Source: Chryseobacterium sp. ERMR1:04
Lineage (GTDB): Bacteria > Bacteroidota > Bacteroidia > Flavobacteriales > Weeksellaceae
Length of the DNA: 64,000 nucleotides
Reading direction: 5' to 3'
Assembly (NCBI RefSeq): GCF_001297705.1
Contig: NZ_LIRF01000008.1
Coordinates: 682,001 to 746,000 of the forward strand
The notes under the pieces are model-generated. The model saw only the letters and a list, made by a program, of their open reading frames with translations. It searched no databases and was not told the origin of the DNA. The position numbers and the translations under genes were made by a program. Positions within the stretch are counted from its first letter, which is position 1, and the number at the start of each line of letters is the position of its first letter. Shown here one piece after another: positions 40,570 through 48,083 of this stretch.

Positions 40570-41814
40570 ATGACAACTCAACAATATCAAGAAGCCGTTG
40601 ATTGGCTTTTCGTACAGGCACCCAACTATCAGATAGATGGAGAGAAAGCTTACAAACCTGGTTTAGATAATATCATTAAGCTTTGTGCTTTTTTTGACAA
40701 CCCTCAGGAAAAAATAAAATGCATCCATATTGGCGGCACCAACGGAAAAGGTTCTTCAAGCAATATGTTGGCCTCAGTTCTGCAGGATGCGGGTTATAAG
40801 ATTGGTTTATACAACTCCCCTCATCTTATTGATTTCACAGAACGTATAAAAGTAAACGGGACCAATTGCGACAAAGAATTTGTATTCAACTTCATTCAAA
40901 AGCTGAAAGGACTTCCAGAAGACATTCTTCCTTCATTTTTTGAGTTTACGACCATTATGGCCTTTGAATATTTCTATCAACAACAGGTAGATTTTGCAAT
41001 TATTGAAGTTGGATTAGGTGGAAGATTAGATTCTACAAATATCATCAAGCCTTTGGTTTCTGCCATTACGAATGTGCAATTAGATCATCAAAATATTTTA
41101 GGAGATACCATTCAACAAATTGCATTTGAAAAGGCAGGAATTATTAAAAACAACACTCCTATCATTTTCGGTGATGAAAATGAGGTCGTGAAAAATATTA
41201 TTAAAGAAAAATCAATCCAGGAAAATGCTTTTTTGGTTGATGCTACCTTGTTGAACAATAGTTTCAAATCTGACTTAAAAGGAAATTACCAGGAAAAGAA
41301 CATAAAGGTGGTTTTAGCTTTAATTGAGGAGTTAAGAAAGCTCAATGTATCTATTTCTGATAAAAACATTGAAAATGGGCTTCTAAACGTCCATAAGAAC
41401 ACCGGATTTATCGGACGTTGGTTTGAATTCTCTCAAAGTCCTTTGACAATTTGCGATACAGGACATAATCAGGCAGGATTAGAACAGGTTTTCACTCAAC
41501 TCAACTCGATCGACAAGCACAAACATGTTATTTTGGGATTTGTTAATGACAAAAAGATCGATGAAGTGATGACTTTATTACCTGTGAATTCTGAGTTTTA
41601 TTTTGCAAAACCTTCTATCGAGAGGGGAAGACACCCGAAAGATTATGAAAATCTACTAATTGACGCAAAAATTATTTATAAAATTTTCGATTCAGTACAA
41701 GACGCCTATTTGTCTGCAAAACAACAATCTACAAACGAAGAAATGATTTTTATTGGCGGAAGTAACTTTGTTGTTGGAGAATTTTTAGAAAAAAATTTGG
41801 AAGTTTCCAAATAA
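40570..41814 (+). CDS. folC: Bifunctional folylpolyglutamate / dihydrofolate synthase
   Basis: FolC adds glutamates to folates (and to dihydropteroate). The 414-residue Mur-ligase-fold enzyme has the P-loop CIHIGGTNGKGSSSNMLASV near residue 53, YNSPHLIDFTERIKVNG, the metal-binding IIEVGLGGRLDSTNIIKP, and FGDENEVVKN then CDTGHNQAG in the ATP-grasp-like C-terminal domain. It begins MTTQQYQEAVDWLF. The promoter of the tRNA pair begins inside its last codons. Confidence 0.94.
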   Translation: MTTQQYQEAVDWLFVQAPNYQIDGEKAYKPGLDNIIKLCAFFDNPQEKIKCIHIGGTNGKGSSSNMLASVLQDAGYKIGLYNSPHLIDFTERIKVNGTNCDKEFVFNFIQKLKGLPEDILPSFFEFTTIMAFEYFYQQQVDFAIIEVGLGGRLDSTNIIKPLVSAITNVQLDHQNILGDTIQQIAFEKAGIIKNNTPIIFGDENEVVKNIIKEKSIQENAFLVDATLLNNSFKSDLKGNYQEKNIKVVLALIEELRKLNVSISDKNIENGLLNVHKNTGFIGRWFEFSQSPLTICDTGHNQAGLEQVFTQLNSIDKHKHVILGFVNDKKIDEVMTLLPVNSEFYFAKPSIERGRHPKDYENLLIDAKIIYKIFDSVQDAYLSAKQQSTNEEMIFIGGSNFVVGEFLEKNLEVSK

Positions 41815-41826
41815 GTCGTATATTTG
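41796..41826 (+). promoter_or_regulatory. Promoter of the tRNA-Val pair
   Basis: TTTG at 41796-41799, a 19-base spacer, and TATATTTG at 41819-41826 give the textbook Bacteroidota promoter. It overlaps the folC stop codon and lies 30 bases before the first tRNA. Confidence 0.75.
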
Positions 41827-41856
41827 CACCACTCTAAACGGAAATAACGTTACAGA

Positions 41857-41931
41857 GGGCGATTAGCTCAGTTGGTTCAGAGCATCTGGTTTACACCCAG
41901 AGGGTCGGGGGTTCGAATCCCTCATCGCCCA
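41857..41931 (+). tRNA. tRNA-Val (anticodon TAC), copy 1
   Basis: Cloverleaf with acceptor GGGCGAT / ATCGCCC, D arm around GCTCAGTTGGTTCAGAGC, anticodon stem TCTGG / CCAGA with loop TTTACAC (TAC at 41892-41894), and T arm GGGGGTTCGAATCCC. The CCA end is not encoded. 75 bases to the discriminator A. Confidence 0.97.
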
Positions 41932-41961
41932 CAAAGGTTCCTAACACCTTTAAAAAATTTA

Positions 41962-42036
41962 GGGCTCTTAGCTCAGTTGGTTCAGAGCATCTGGTTTACA
42001 CCCAGAGGGTCGGGGGTTCGAATCCCTCAGGGCCCA
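41962..42036 (+). tRNA. tRNA-Val (anticodon TAC), copy 2
   Basis: Identical to copy 1 from the D arm through the T arm, but with the acceptor stem GGGCTCT / AGGGCCC, which includes one T-G wobble. Anticodon TAC at 41997-41999. It is 30 bases downstream of copy 1 and shares its transcript. CCA is not encoded. Confidence 0.97.
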
Positions 42037-42040
42037 CAAA

Positions 42041-42073
42041 AAAAACTCTCTTTTTTAAGAGAGTTTTTTTTGT
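42041..42073 (+). terminator. Terminator after the tRNA pair
   Basis: AAAAACTCTCTT (42041-42052) and AAGAGAGTTTTT (42057-42068), TTTT loop, then more T. Confidence 0.85.
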
Positions 42074-42106
42074 TATATACTTAATAATTAAAAAACGGGG
42101 ACTACG

Positions 42107-42142
42107 CAAAAAAAAAAAAAGAATCTCCTTATTTAGAGATTC
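42107..42142 (-). terminator. Terminator for the glycosyltransferase/SufE transcript
   Basis: On the minus strand, GAATCTC and GAGATTC arms (42136-42142 and 42121-42127) are followed by a T run of about 14 (plus-strand A run 42107-42120). Confidence 0.8.
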
Positions 42143-42169
42143 CTTGATTATACTATATTTTAATTTCTA

Positions 42170-43135
42170 TTAAACCTTATCAATAATTTTTTGAATATTA
42201 AGTTCTTCTAAACAGGCCCAATCTCCTCTAAAACATTCCTTATCTCCAAAAACAGAGCAAGGCCTGCACGTAAGATCACTTACCTGAACAACATCATCTT
42301 CACTCTGTCCAAAGCCTAAAAAGCCCGCATATGGATGCGTAGAACCCCAAATAGAAACACATCGTGTTCCCATTAAACTTGCTAAGTGCATATTGGCAGA
42401 ATCCATAGAGATCATCAGCTCTAATTCAGCAATTTTATTGAGTTCTTCCGTAAGGGTTAATTTTCCGGCTAGACTTTTTGTATTTGAAATTTGGCTTTCC
42501 CATTTTTCCAATGTTTCAGTCTCATTTTTTCCACCTCCGAAGAAGTAGATGGTATGTTTCTGCGCTAAAATCCTTACCAATTCATAAGATTTCTCCAAAG
42601 GAAGCATTTTCCCTTTATGTTGGGCAAACGGGGCAAAACCTATCCCCGATTTCCTTTCCGTAATAGGTCTTAACTGATGAGAAAGTTCAACTTTAAAACC
42701 CATTTCCCTGAAAACATCTGCATAGCGCTCGACTGTTTTTCTCAATTGAATTTTATTCAGGTTCCAGATATCAGTTAACCTTTCTTTTTCTTCTTTTCCT
42801 TTGTTTATTTTGAATACTTTAAGCCCCTTTCTTCCATAGATTTTATCTAAAATTTTTGTTCTGATCACATCATGCAGATTGGCGATCATATCGGGATTAT
42901 ATTCTTTTATTAATTCATTGGCCAGTCTTTGTAATCCAAAAAAACCTTTATAGTCATCTAAGTTGATTCCCTTAAAGATAACATTCGGAATATCAGCAAA
43001 TAAACTTTCAAAACTTTTCCTTGAAACCATGATGATTTCTACATCGGGATTCTGTTCTAAGAACTCTCGAAAAACAGGTGCTGTCATAGCGACATCACCA
43101 AACGCGGAAAAACGATATGCTAAAATTCTAGTCAC
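42170..43135 (-). CDS. Glycosyltransferase family 9 (heptosyltransferase-like)
   Basis: A 321-residue GT-B enzyme of the ADP-heptose/lipopolysaccharide transferase family. It starts MTRILAYRFSAFGDVAMTAP, a GT9 start, with MIANLHDVIRTKI, IGFAPFAQHKGKMLP (FAPxA..KMW-type block), YFFGGGKNETETLE and LELMISMDSANMHLASLMGT plus CVSIWGSTHP in the sugar-nucleotide domain. The cysteines of the C-terminal tail (LTCRPCSVFGDKECFRGD) are typical. It likely builds the LPS or lipooligosaccharide core. It is 2 bases from the SufE gene. Confidence 0.88.
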   Translation of the reverse strand: MTRILAYRFSAFGDVAMTAPVFREFLEQNPDVEIIMVSRKSFESLFADIPNVIFKGINLDDYKGFFGLQRLANELIKEYNPDMIANLHDVIRTKILDKIYGRKGLKVFKINKGKEEKERLTDIWNLNKIQLRKTVERYADVFREMGFKVELSHQLRPITERKSGIGFAPFAQHKGKMLPLEKSYELVRILAQKHTIYFFGGGKNETETLEKWESQISNTKSLAGKLTLTEELNKIAELELMISMDSANMHLASLMGTRCVSIWGSTHPYAGFLGFGQSEDDVVQVSDLTCRPCSVFGDKECFRGDWACLEELNIQKIIDKV

Positions 43136-43137
43136 AA

Positions 43138-43557
43138 CTACGACTTCAGTTGATAAGCAACTGCATAAAATTTAATTTGCTTTGTCATCGCCATTAATCC
43201 ATTGGCTCTGGAAGGGGAAAGAAATTCCTGTAATCCGATTTCAGAAATAAATTCAAAATCAGAATCTAAAATTTCCTGTGTAGAATGGCCGCTGTAAATG
43301 CTTACCAACAGCGAAACGATTCCTTTTGGTAAAATACCGTCAGAATCTGCATCGAAAAATAGTTTTCCATCTTTGAATTCGGCATCGATCCAAACTTTAC
43401 TCTGGCAACCTTTAATTAGGTTTTCATCACCTTTCTTGTCTTCTGAAAGTCCTTTTAATTCCTTTCCAAGATCTATGATATACTCATATTTTTGCTCCCA
43501 GTCTTCAAGAAACGCAAACTCGTCGATAAGTTCCTTCTGTTTTTCTTTAATGGTCAT
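43138..43557 (-). CDS. sufE: SufE-family sulfur-transfer protein
   Basis: SufE accepts sulfur from the cysteine desulfurase SufS for iron-sulfur cluster assembly. The 139-residue protein has the active-site loop ENLIKGCQSKVWIDAEF with Cys51, and the later SPSRANGLMAMTKQIKFYAV end. Length and motif are typical. No other suf gene is in the window; the gene is upstream of the glycosyltransferase in one transcript by spacing only. Confidence 0.92.
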   Translation of the reverse strand: MTIKEKQKELIDEFAFLEDWEQKYEYIIDLGKELKGLSEDKKGDENLIKGCQSKVWIDAEFKDGKLFFDADSDGILPKGIVSLLVSIYSGHSTQEILDSDFEFISEIGLQEFLSPSRANGLMAMTKQIKFYAVAYQLKS

Positions 43558-43696
43558 TCTTACTTTCTTTCTGCAAAGATAACCAATTTTAAAAAGATAA
43601 TTTAATACAGATTGAGTATGAAAAACAATTTATAATGAGTCTTAAAGGATTTTATTTTTTGTGCTAAAAACACGAGAGTTTTTTTAAAATTTATTT

Positions 43697-43780
43697 GAAG
43701 CTATTCCCGCTTTCTGCTATATCTTTTTGCCAACACTTTTCCCTCTGCAAAAAAGGATGTCGCGACAATCGGGGCTAGGT
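43697..43780. repeat. Foldback element GAAGCTATTCCCG...CGGGGCTAG
   Basis: Outer arms CTATTCCCG and CGGGGCTAG pair at all but one position, counting one wobble. Inside, ATCTTTTTGC (43721-43730) pairs with GCAAAAAAGGAT (43747-43758), allowing a two-base bulge. It lies in the 370-base gap between SufE and the next glycosyltransferase and has no open frame. Similar CCCGCTTTC...CAATCGGGGCTAG units are frequent in Chryseobacterium intergenic DNA, from memory. Confidence 0.5.
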
Positions 43781-43818
43781 TGCAGTCATTATTTTTAAGC
43801 ATTTGGAAAAACACAATA

Positions 43819-43901
43819 TTTGTCATCCTATTAAGGATCTAAACATCGAATTAGAAAATAGTCTGGAAAGATTCGAATTTAGACGCTTTTTGCACGACAA
43901 A
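43819..43901. repeat. GTCAT...inverted-repeat element, copy 2
   Basis: It opens TTTGTCATCCTATTAAGGAT, continues CTAAAC, and closes with ATTTAGACGC and CACGACAAA. It shares TTTGTCAT-C and G(A)ATCTAAAC with the element at 26881-26990. Together with the foldback element above it occupies the gap downstream of the SufE start. Confidence 0.4.
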
Positions 43902-43931
43902 CTTCTCAGAAATAAATATGGAAAGGAATAA

Positions 43932-45026
43932 TTAATGAGATGCTTTTTCGAAAACCTGCAATAATTTCACCTCTTCATTTTCCCAACAAAGCGCATTGGC
44001 CGCTTTTTCAAGTTCGGGTAGGTAATTTTTTCTTCCTTTATTTAAAATTAATTGTATTGAGTTGGCAATAGTTGAAGGTTGATGATCTTTGATAATTTCT
44101 CCAACATCAAATTGATTTTTAATATTCTGCATTTCTGGGAGATTTGATAGCATTAAAGGAACCCTTGCCTGGATACAGTCTAGAACTTTATTCGGTAAAG
44201 AATAAAAATAGCTCTCTCCCCCATTCTCTTCTATGCTCATTCCGCAATCCACCTTTACCGTGATCTCTCTTAAATCTTCTGGTCTTAATTTTCCTAGAAA
44301 CTGAACTTTATTTTGAAGATTTTCACGAATAACCAAGTCTTCATATTCTTTCTTACGAGGTCCATCTCCAGCGATTTTCAAAATTACATTATCAAGGAGA
44401 TGCATTGCCAAAATTACTTTATCAATTCCTCTGAAAGGATTAATTGCTCCTTGATACAAAACTACTTTTGGATTATTTTCAGGAATTTCAAGATCAAAGT
44501 CTATTTTTCGAGGTGCGTTTTGAATGATAATTGGATCAACTCCATATTTTTTTTGAAACCATTTTCCATAACTTCCACTCGCGGTGATCATGAATTTTAT
44601 TTGCGGAACGATCCTTCGCTCAAGATATCTCCACATTTTTTGTGACATTTTGCCTTGAATTGCCGGCATTTCGGAAAAAATTTCATGACTGTCAAAAACT
44701 AAAGGAATATTTAATTTTTTAGCAATAAGATAATTCGGCAGCAAAGCATCCAAATCATTGGCATGGAGAATGGTATTTTGATCAGCTTTCTTCTTTAATT
44801 CACGGTATAACTCCCAATTAAATTCAAAATAAGCCGTTTTTAAACTTTTAGAAATGAGTTCTATTCTTGAGAAAGAATAAGGTCTCTGCATATCCTCTGC
44901 TCCACCCCAATTATTACCTATTAATTCAATCTCATAGCCGTTTTCATGTAAGGTTCTGCAAACCTTTTCAATACGTTGATCTGTATATAAGTTGCTAAAA
45001 GCAGATGTAATTATCTTTTTCCTCAT
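43932..45026 (-). CDS. Glycosyltransferase (GT4/GT1-like)
   Basis: A 364-residue GT-B glycosyltransferase. The N-terminal acceptor domain begins MRKKIITSAFSNLYTDQRIE and contains ILHANDLDALLPNYLIAKKL and PLVFDSHEIFSEMPAIQGKM. The C-terminal donor domain has KVVLYQGAINPFRGIDKVIL, ILKIAGDGPRKKEYEDLV and CGMSIEENGGESYFYSLPNK, ending with the QARVPLMLSNLPEMQNI block. Probably cell-surface polysaccharide; donor and acceptor unknown. Its start overlaps the end of the small membrane gene by 4 bases (ATGA). Confidence 0.88.
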   Translation of the reverse strand: MRKKIITSAFSNLYTDQRIEKVCRTLHENGYEIELIGNNWGGAEDMQRPYSFSRIELISKSLKTAYFEFNWELYRELKKKADQNTILHANDLDALLPNYLIAKKLNIPLVFDSHEIFSEMPAIQGKMSQKMWRYLERRIVPQIKFMITASGSYGKWFQKKYGVDPIIIQNAPRKIDFDLEIPENNPKVVLYQGAINPFRGIDKVILAMHLLDNVILKIAGDGPRKKEYEDLVIRENLQNKVQFLGKLRPEDLREITVKVDCGMSIEENGGESYFYSLPNKVLDCIQARVPLMLSNLPEMQNIKNQFDVGEIIKDHQPSTIANSIQLILNKGRKNYLPELEKAANALCWENEEVKLLQVFEKASH

Positions 45027-45250
45027 TTCCCCTTATTTCCTGCCGACAAATGGTAGATTTGTATAAGGCAAACCAGCCCGTTTGGTATGATCACCGGCCA
45101 CAGCATTCCGCTGAAGATGCCGTAAATGACAAAACATATACAGCCAATCATATTTACAATTCTGATTTTTCTTACATCTTTTAATATAAAGCTCAACACA
45201 ACGAAAAGTGAGGCAGAATATCCGACGTAAGTAGAAATTTCGGGATTCAT
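45023..45250 (-). CDS. Small membrane protein, SemiSWEET/YgjV-like
   Basis: A 75-residue protein with three hydrophobic helices (VGYSASLFVVLSFIL; IVNMIGCICFVIYGIFSGML; VIIPNGLVCLIQIYHL), the size and layout of a SemiSWEET half-transporter or of YgjV-like proteins, with the Asn/Pro residues that line such sugar channels. It overlaps the glycosyltransferase start by 4 bases, so the two are translated together. A sugar-transport role is plausible but not proven. Confidence 0.7.
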   Translation of the reverse strand: MNPEISTYVGYSASLFVVLSFILKDVRKIRIVNMIGCICFVIYGIFSGMLWPVIIPNGLVCLIQIYHLSAGNKGK

Positions 45251-45403
45251 GAGAAAAATTTATGAGATAACAAACTTAGTCATTTTCAATAAGATAATAA
45301 AGTTTTTTTCTGCCATAAAGTCATTATTTGATTTTTGGTAAAATATTTGTAATTTAGATAATGAATAAATGGCAATGTTGCTTTTATTCTAATGAGATAT
45401 ATT

Positions 45404-47932
45404 ATGGATTATAAGTTTTCACAAGGTTTGAGCCAGGTGTTCAAACAAAGCAAAAGCGAAGCTAAAAGGCTGAAAAGTGAATTTCTCAATACAGAACATC
45501 TACTTTTAGGTATTATAAAAACGGAAAACTCTGCAAAAGAAATCCTTCAAAACCTTAATGCGGATCTAACACAAATCAGAAGAAAAATTGAAACTCTAAA
45601 TACAGTAAGTCTTAATCCTATTTCTGAGGAGGTTACCAATATTTCTTTCACCAAGATGGCAGATCATTCCATCAAACGTGCTGAGTTAGAATGCAGACAA
45701 TACAAAAGTAATGAAATTAATACCGTTCATTTGCTTTTAGGCATTCTATATAAATATGAAGACCCTACCTCTAGTATATTAGGAGCTTATGATATCGACT
45801 ATGAAGGAGTTTCAAAAGAATATCAAACGATGCTTAAAAACTCCGGGCAAGCACCACAAATGAGTGCGTATGATGATGATGAAGAAAGAGAAGATTTTGA
45901 GCAAATGAGAAAGCCTACAGGAAACTTAGGGTCTGCAAAAAGTAAAACGCCAACATTGGACAACTTTGGTAGAGACCTTACTTCATTGGCAAGAGATGGA
46001 AAATTAGATCCAGTAATTGGTCGTGAGAAAGAAATCGAAAGAGTTTCTCAGATCTTATCAAGAAGAAAGAAAAACAATCCGTTGCTTATTGGTGAACCAG
46101 GTGTTGGTAAATCTGCCATCGCTGAAGGATTAGCTTTAAGAATTCAACAGAAGAAAGTTTCCAGAGTTCTTTATGGTAAAAGAGTCATCACGTTAGATCT
46201 TGCAAGTTTAGTTGCAGGAACAAAATACCGTGGACAGTTTGAAGAAAGAATGAAGGCCATCATGACGGAATTAGAAAAAAACCGTGATGTAATCTTATTC
46301 ATTGACGAACTTCATACGATTGTGGGTGCTGGTAGCTCAACAGGAAGTTTAGATGCCTCCAATATGTTTAAACCAGCCTTAGCAAGAGGTGAAATTCAAT
46401 GTATTGGTGCTACCACTCTTGATGAGTATCGTCAGTATATTGAAAAAGACGGTGCTTTGGAGAGAAGATTCCAGAAAGTAATGGTGGAACCTACGAATAT
46501 TGAAGAAACCATTCAGATCTTGAATCAGATTAAAGACAAATACGAAGAACATCATAATGTAGTATATACTCCGGAAGCAATTCTGGCTTGTGTCAACTTG
46601 ACAGCTAGATATATTACAGACCGTTTCTTACCAGATAAAGCAATTGATGCAATGGACGAAGCCGGATCCCGTGTTTATATTAAAAACATGAAAGTTCCTA
46701 CCGAGATCATTGATTTTGAACAGAAAATTGAAGAAATCAAAGAATTGAAGCAGAAAGCTGTAAAAGCTCAGGATTATCTTGAGGCCAGGAAGCTAAAAGA
46801 TGAAGAAGAACGTCTTCAAATGGAACTTAATGCTGCTCAGGATAAGTGGGATAAAGATGTAAAAGAGAAAAAAGAAACGGTAACCGATGAAAATGTAGCG
46901 GAAGTGGTTTCTATGATGAGCGGTGTTCCTGTAACGAAAGTTGGTAAAAATGAGCTTGATAAATTAGCTCAGATGGACGAAAAACTGAACGGAAAAGTGA
47001 TCGGTCAGGAAGAAGCTGTGAAGAAAGTTGTAAAAGCTATCCAAAGAAACAGAGCGGGTCTTAAAGATCCAAACCGTCCTATCGGTACCTTTATTTTCCT
47101 TGGAACAACCGGAGTGGGTAAAACTGAGCTTGCAAAAGTAATGGCAAGAGAGCTTTTCGAATCTGATGAATCTTTGATCAGAATCGACATGAGTGAATAT
47201 ATGGAGAAATTCGCGGTTTCAAGATTGGTTGGTGCGCCTCCGGGATACGTTGGATACGAGGAAGGTGGACAATTAACTGAAGCCGTAAGAAGAAAACCTT
47301 ATGCAGTGGTTCTTTTGGATGAGATTGAAAAAGCTCACCCAGATGTATTCAATATCTTGTTACAGATCTTAGATGAAGGTCACGTTACCGACAGTTTAGG
47401 TAGAAAAATTGATTTTAGAAATACAATCATTATCCTTACTTCAAACATCGGAACCAGAGATATTAAGGACTTCGGTGATGGTGTTGGATTCGGAACTTCT
47501 GCTAAGAAAACAGGTTCTGATACAAGAGCAAGAGGAACCATTGAAAATGCCCTTAAAAAAGCATTTGCTCCTGAGTTCTTAAACAGAATTGATGACATTG
47601 TGATCTTCAACTCTCTTGAGAAAGAAGATATCAAGAAAATCATTGATCTTGAATTGAACAAGCTTTACACCAGACTTGATAAATTAGGATATAAAGTTGA
47701 CTTAACTGAAGAAGCGAAAGACTTTATTTCTGAAAAAGGTTGGGACAAAGACTTCGGAGCAAGACCTCTAAAAAGAGCGATCCAGAAATACATTGAAGAT
47801 TTATTAGCTGAAATGCTGGTAAACAAACAATTAAACGAAGGAGAGACTATTATTTTAGATGTAAATGAAGCGAAAGACGGCCTAGCCGGAAAAGCTCAGA
47901 AAACAAAAAAGACGGTTGAGAAATCTTCTTAA
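45404..47932 (+). CDS. clpC: ATP-dependent Clp protease ATP-binding subunit ClpC
   Basis: A Hsp100 unfoldase that feeds substrates to ClpP. About 842 residues from the ATG at 45404 (MDYKFSQGLSQVFKQSKSEA); the ATG at 45392 adds four residues and is possible. The N-terminal double Clp repeat domain is followed by AAA1 with Walker A GEPGVGKS near 230 and Walker B FIDELHTIVG, a UVR-like middle helix (QKAVKAQDYLEARKLKDEEE), and AAA2 with GTTGVGKTELAKVMARELFE. The second Walker B is VLLDEIEKAHPDVFN. No McsA/McsB/CtsR genes accompany it. A terminator follows. Confidence 0.96.
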   Translation: MDYKFSQGLSQVFKQSKSEAKRLKSEFLNTEHLLLGIIKTENSAKEILQNLNADLTQIRRKIETLNTVSLNPISEEVTNISFTKMADHSIKRAELECRQYKSNEINTVHLLLGILYKYEDPTSSILGAYDIDYEGVSKEYQTMLKNSGQAPQMSAYDDDEEREDFEQMRKPTGNLGSAKSKTPTLDNFGRDLTSLARDGKLDPVIGREKEIERVSQILSRRKKNNPLLIGEPGVGKSAIAEGLALRIQQKKVSRVLYGKRVITLDLASLVAGTKYRGQFEERMKAIMTELEKNRDVILFIDELHTIVGAGSSTGSLDASNMFKPALARGEIQCIGATTLDEYRQYIEKDGALERRFQKVMVEPTNIEETIQILNQIKDKYEEHHNVVYTPEAILACVNLTARYITDRFLPDKAIDAMDEAGSRVYIKNMKVPTEIIDFEQKIEEIKELKQKAVKAQDYLEARKLKDEEERLQMELNAAQDKWDKDVKEKKETVTDENVAEVVSMMSGVPVTKVGKNELDKLAQMDEKLNGKVIGQEEAVKKVVKAIQRNRAGLKDPNRPIGTFIFLGTTGVGKTELAKVMARELFESDESLIRIDMSEYMEKFAVSRLVGAPPGYVGYEEGGQLTEAVRRKPYAVVLLDEIEKAHPDVFNILLQILDEGHVTDSLGRKIDFRNTIIILTSNIGTRDIKDFGDGVGFGTSAKKTGSDTRARGTIENALKKAFAPEFLNRIDDIVIFNSLEKEDIKKIIDLELNKLYTRLDKLGYKVDLTEEAKDFISEKGWDKDFGARPLKRAIQKYIEDLLAEMLVNKQLNEGETIILDVNEAKDGLAGKAQKTKKTVEKSS

Positions 47933-47956
47933 TAAATAATTTAATTTTTTAAATAT

Positions 47957-47984
47957 AAAGCATCGGGATTTTCCGGTGCTTTTT
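47957..47984 (+). terminator. Terminator after clpC
   Basis: AAAGCATCGG (47957-47966) with CCGGTGCTTT (47973-47982), G-T wobble tolerated, then T tract. Confidence 0.8.
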
Positions 47985-48037
47985 ATTTTATATCAATTTT
48001 TAGAGCAATTAATTAAGATAATTCACAATTGTTTGTA

Positions 48038-48045
48038 TATTTTTG
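48038..48045 (+). promoter_or_regulatory. -7 promoter box for the type IX substrate gene
   Basis: TATTTTTG, 38 bases before the ATG at 48084. Confidence 0.4.
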
Positions 48046-48083
48046 TATGAACCACAATAATCATCAACATATTAAATCTAATT

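Noticed and set aside
41857-42036. Direct repeat that could be mistaken for a CRISPR-like pair
   Set aside because: The repeated unit is a complete tRNA cloverleaf with only two copies and no spacer pattern.
41872-42084. 70-codon open frame across the two tRNA genes
   Set aside because: It is a by-product of the repeated tRNA sequence; the internal peptide repeat comes from the duplicated tRNA body.
42107-42120. Run of about 14 A as a possible phase-variable tract
   Set aside because: It is the T tract of a minus-strand terminator hairpin and lies in no coding or promoter region.
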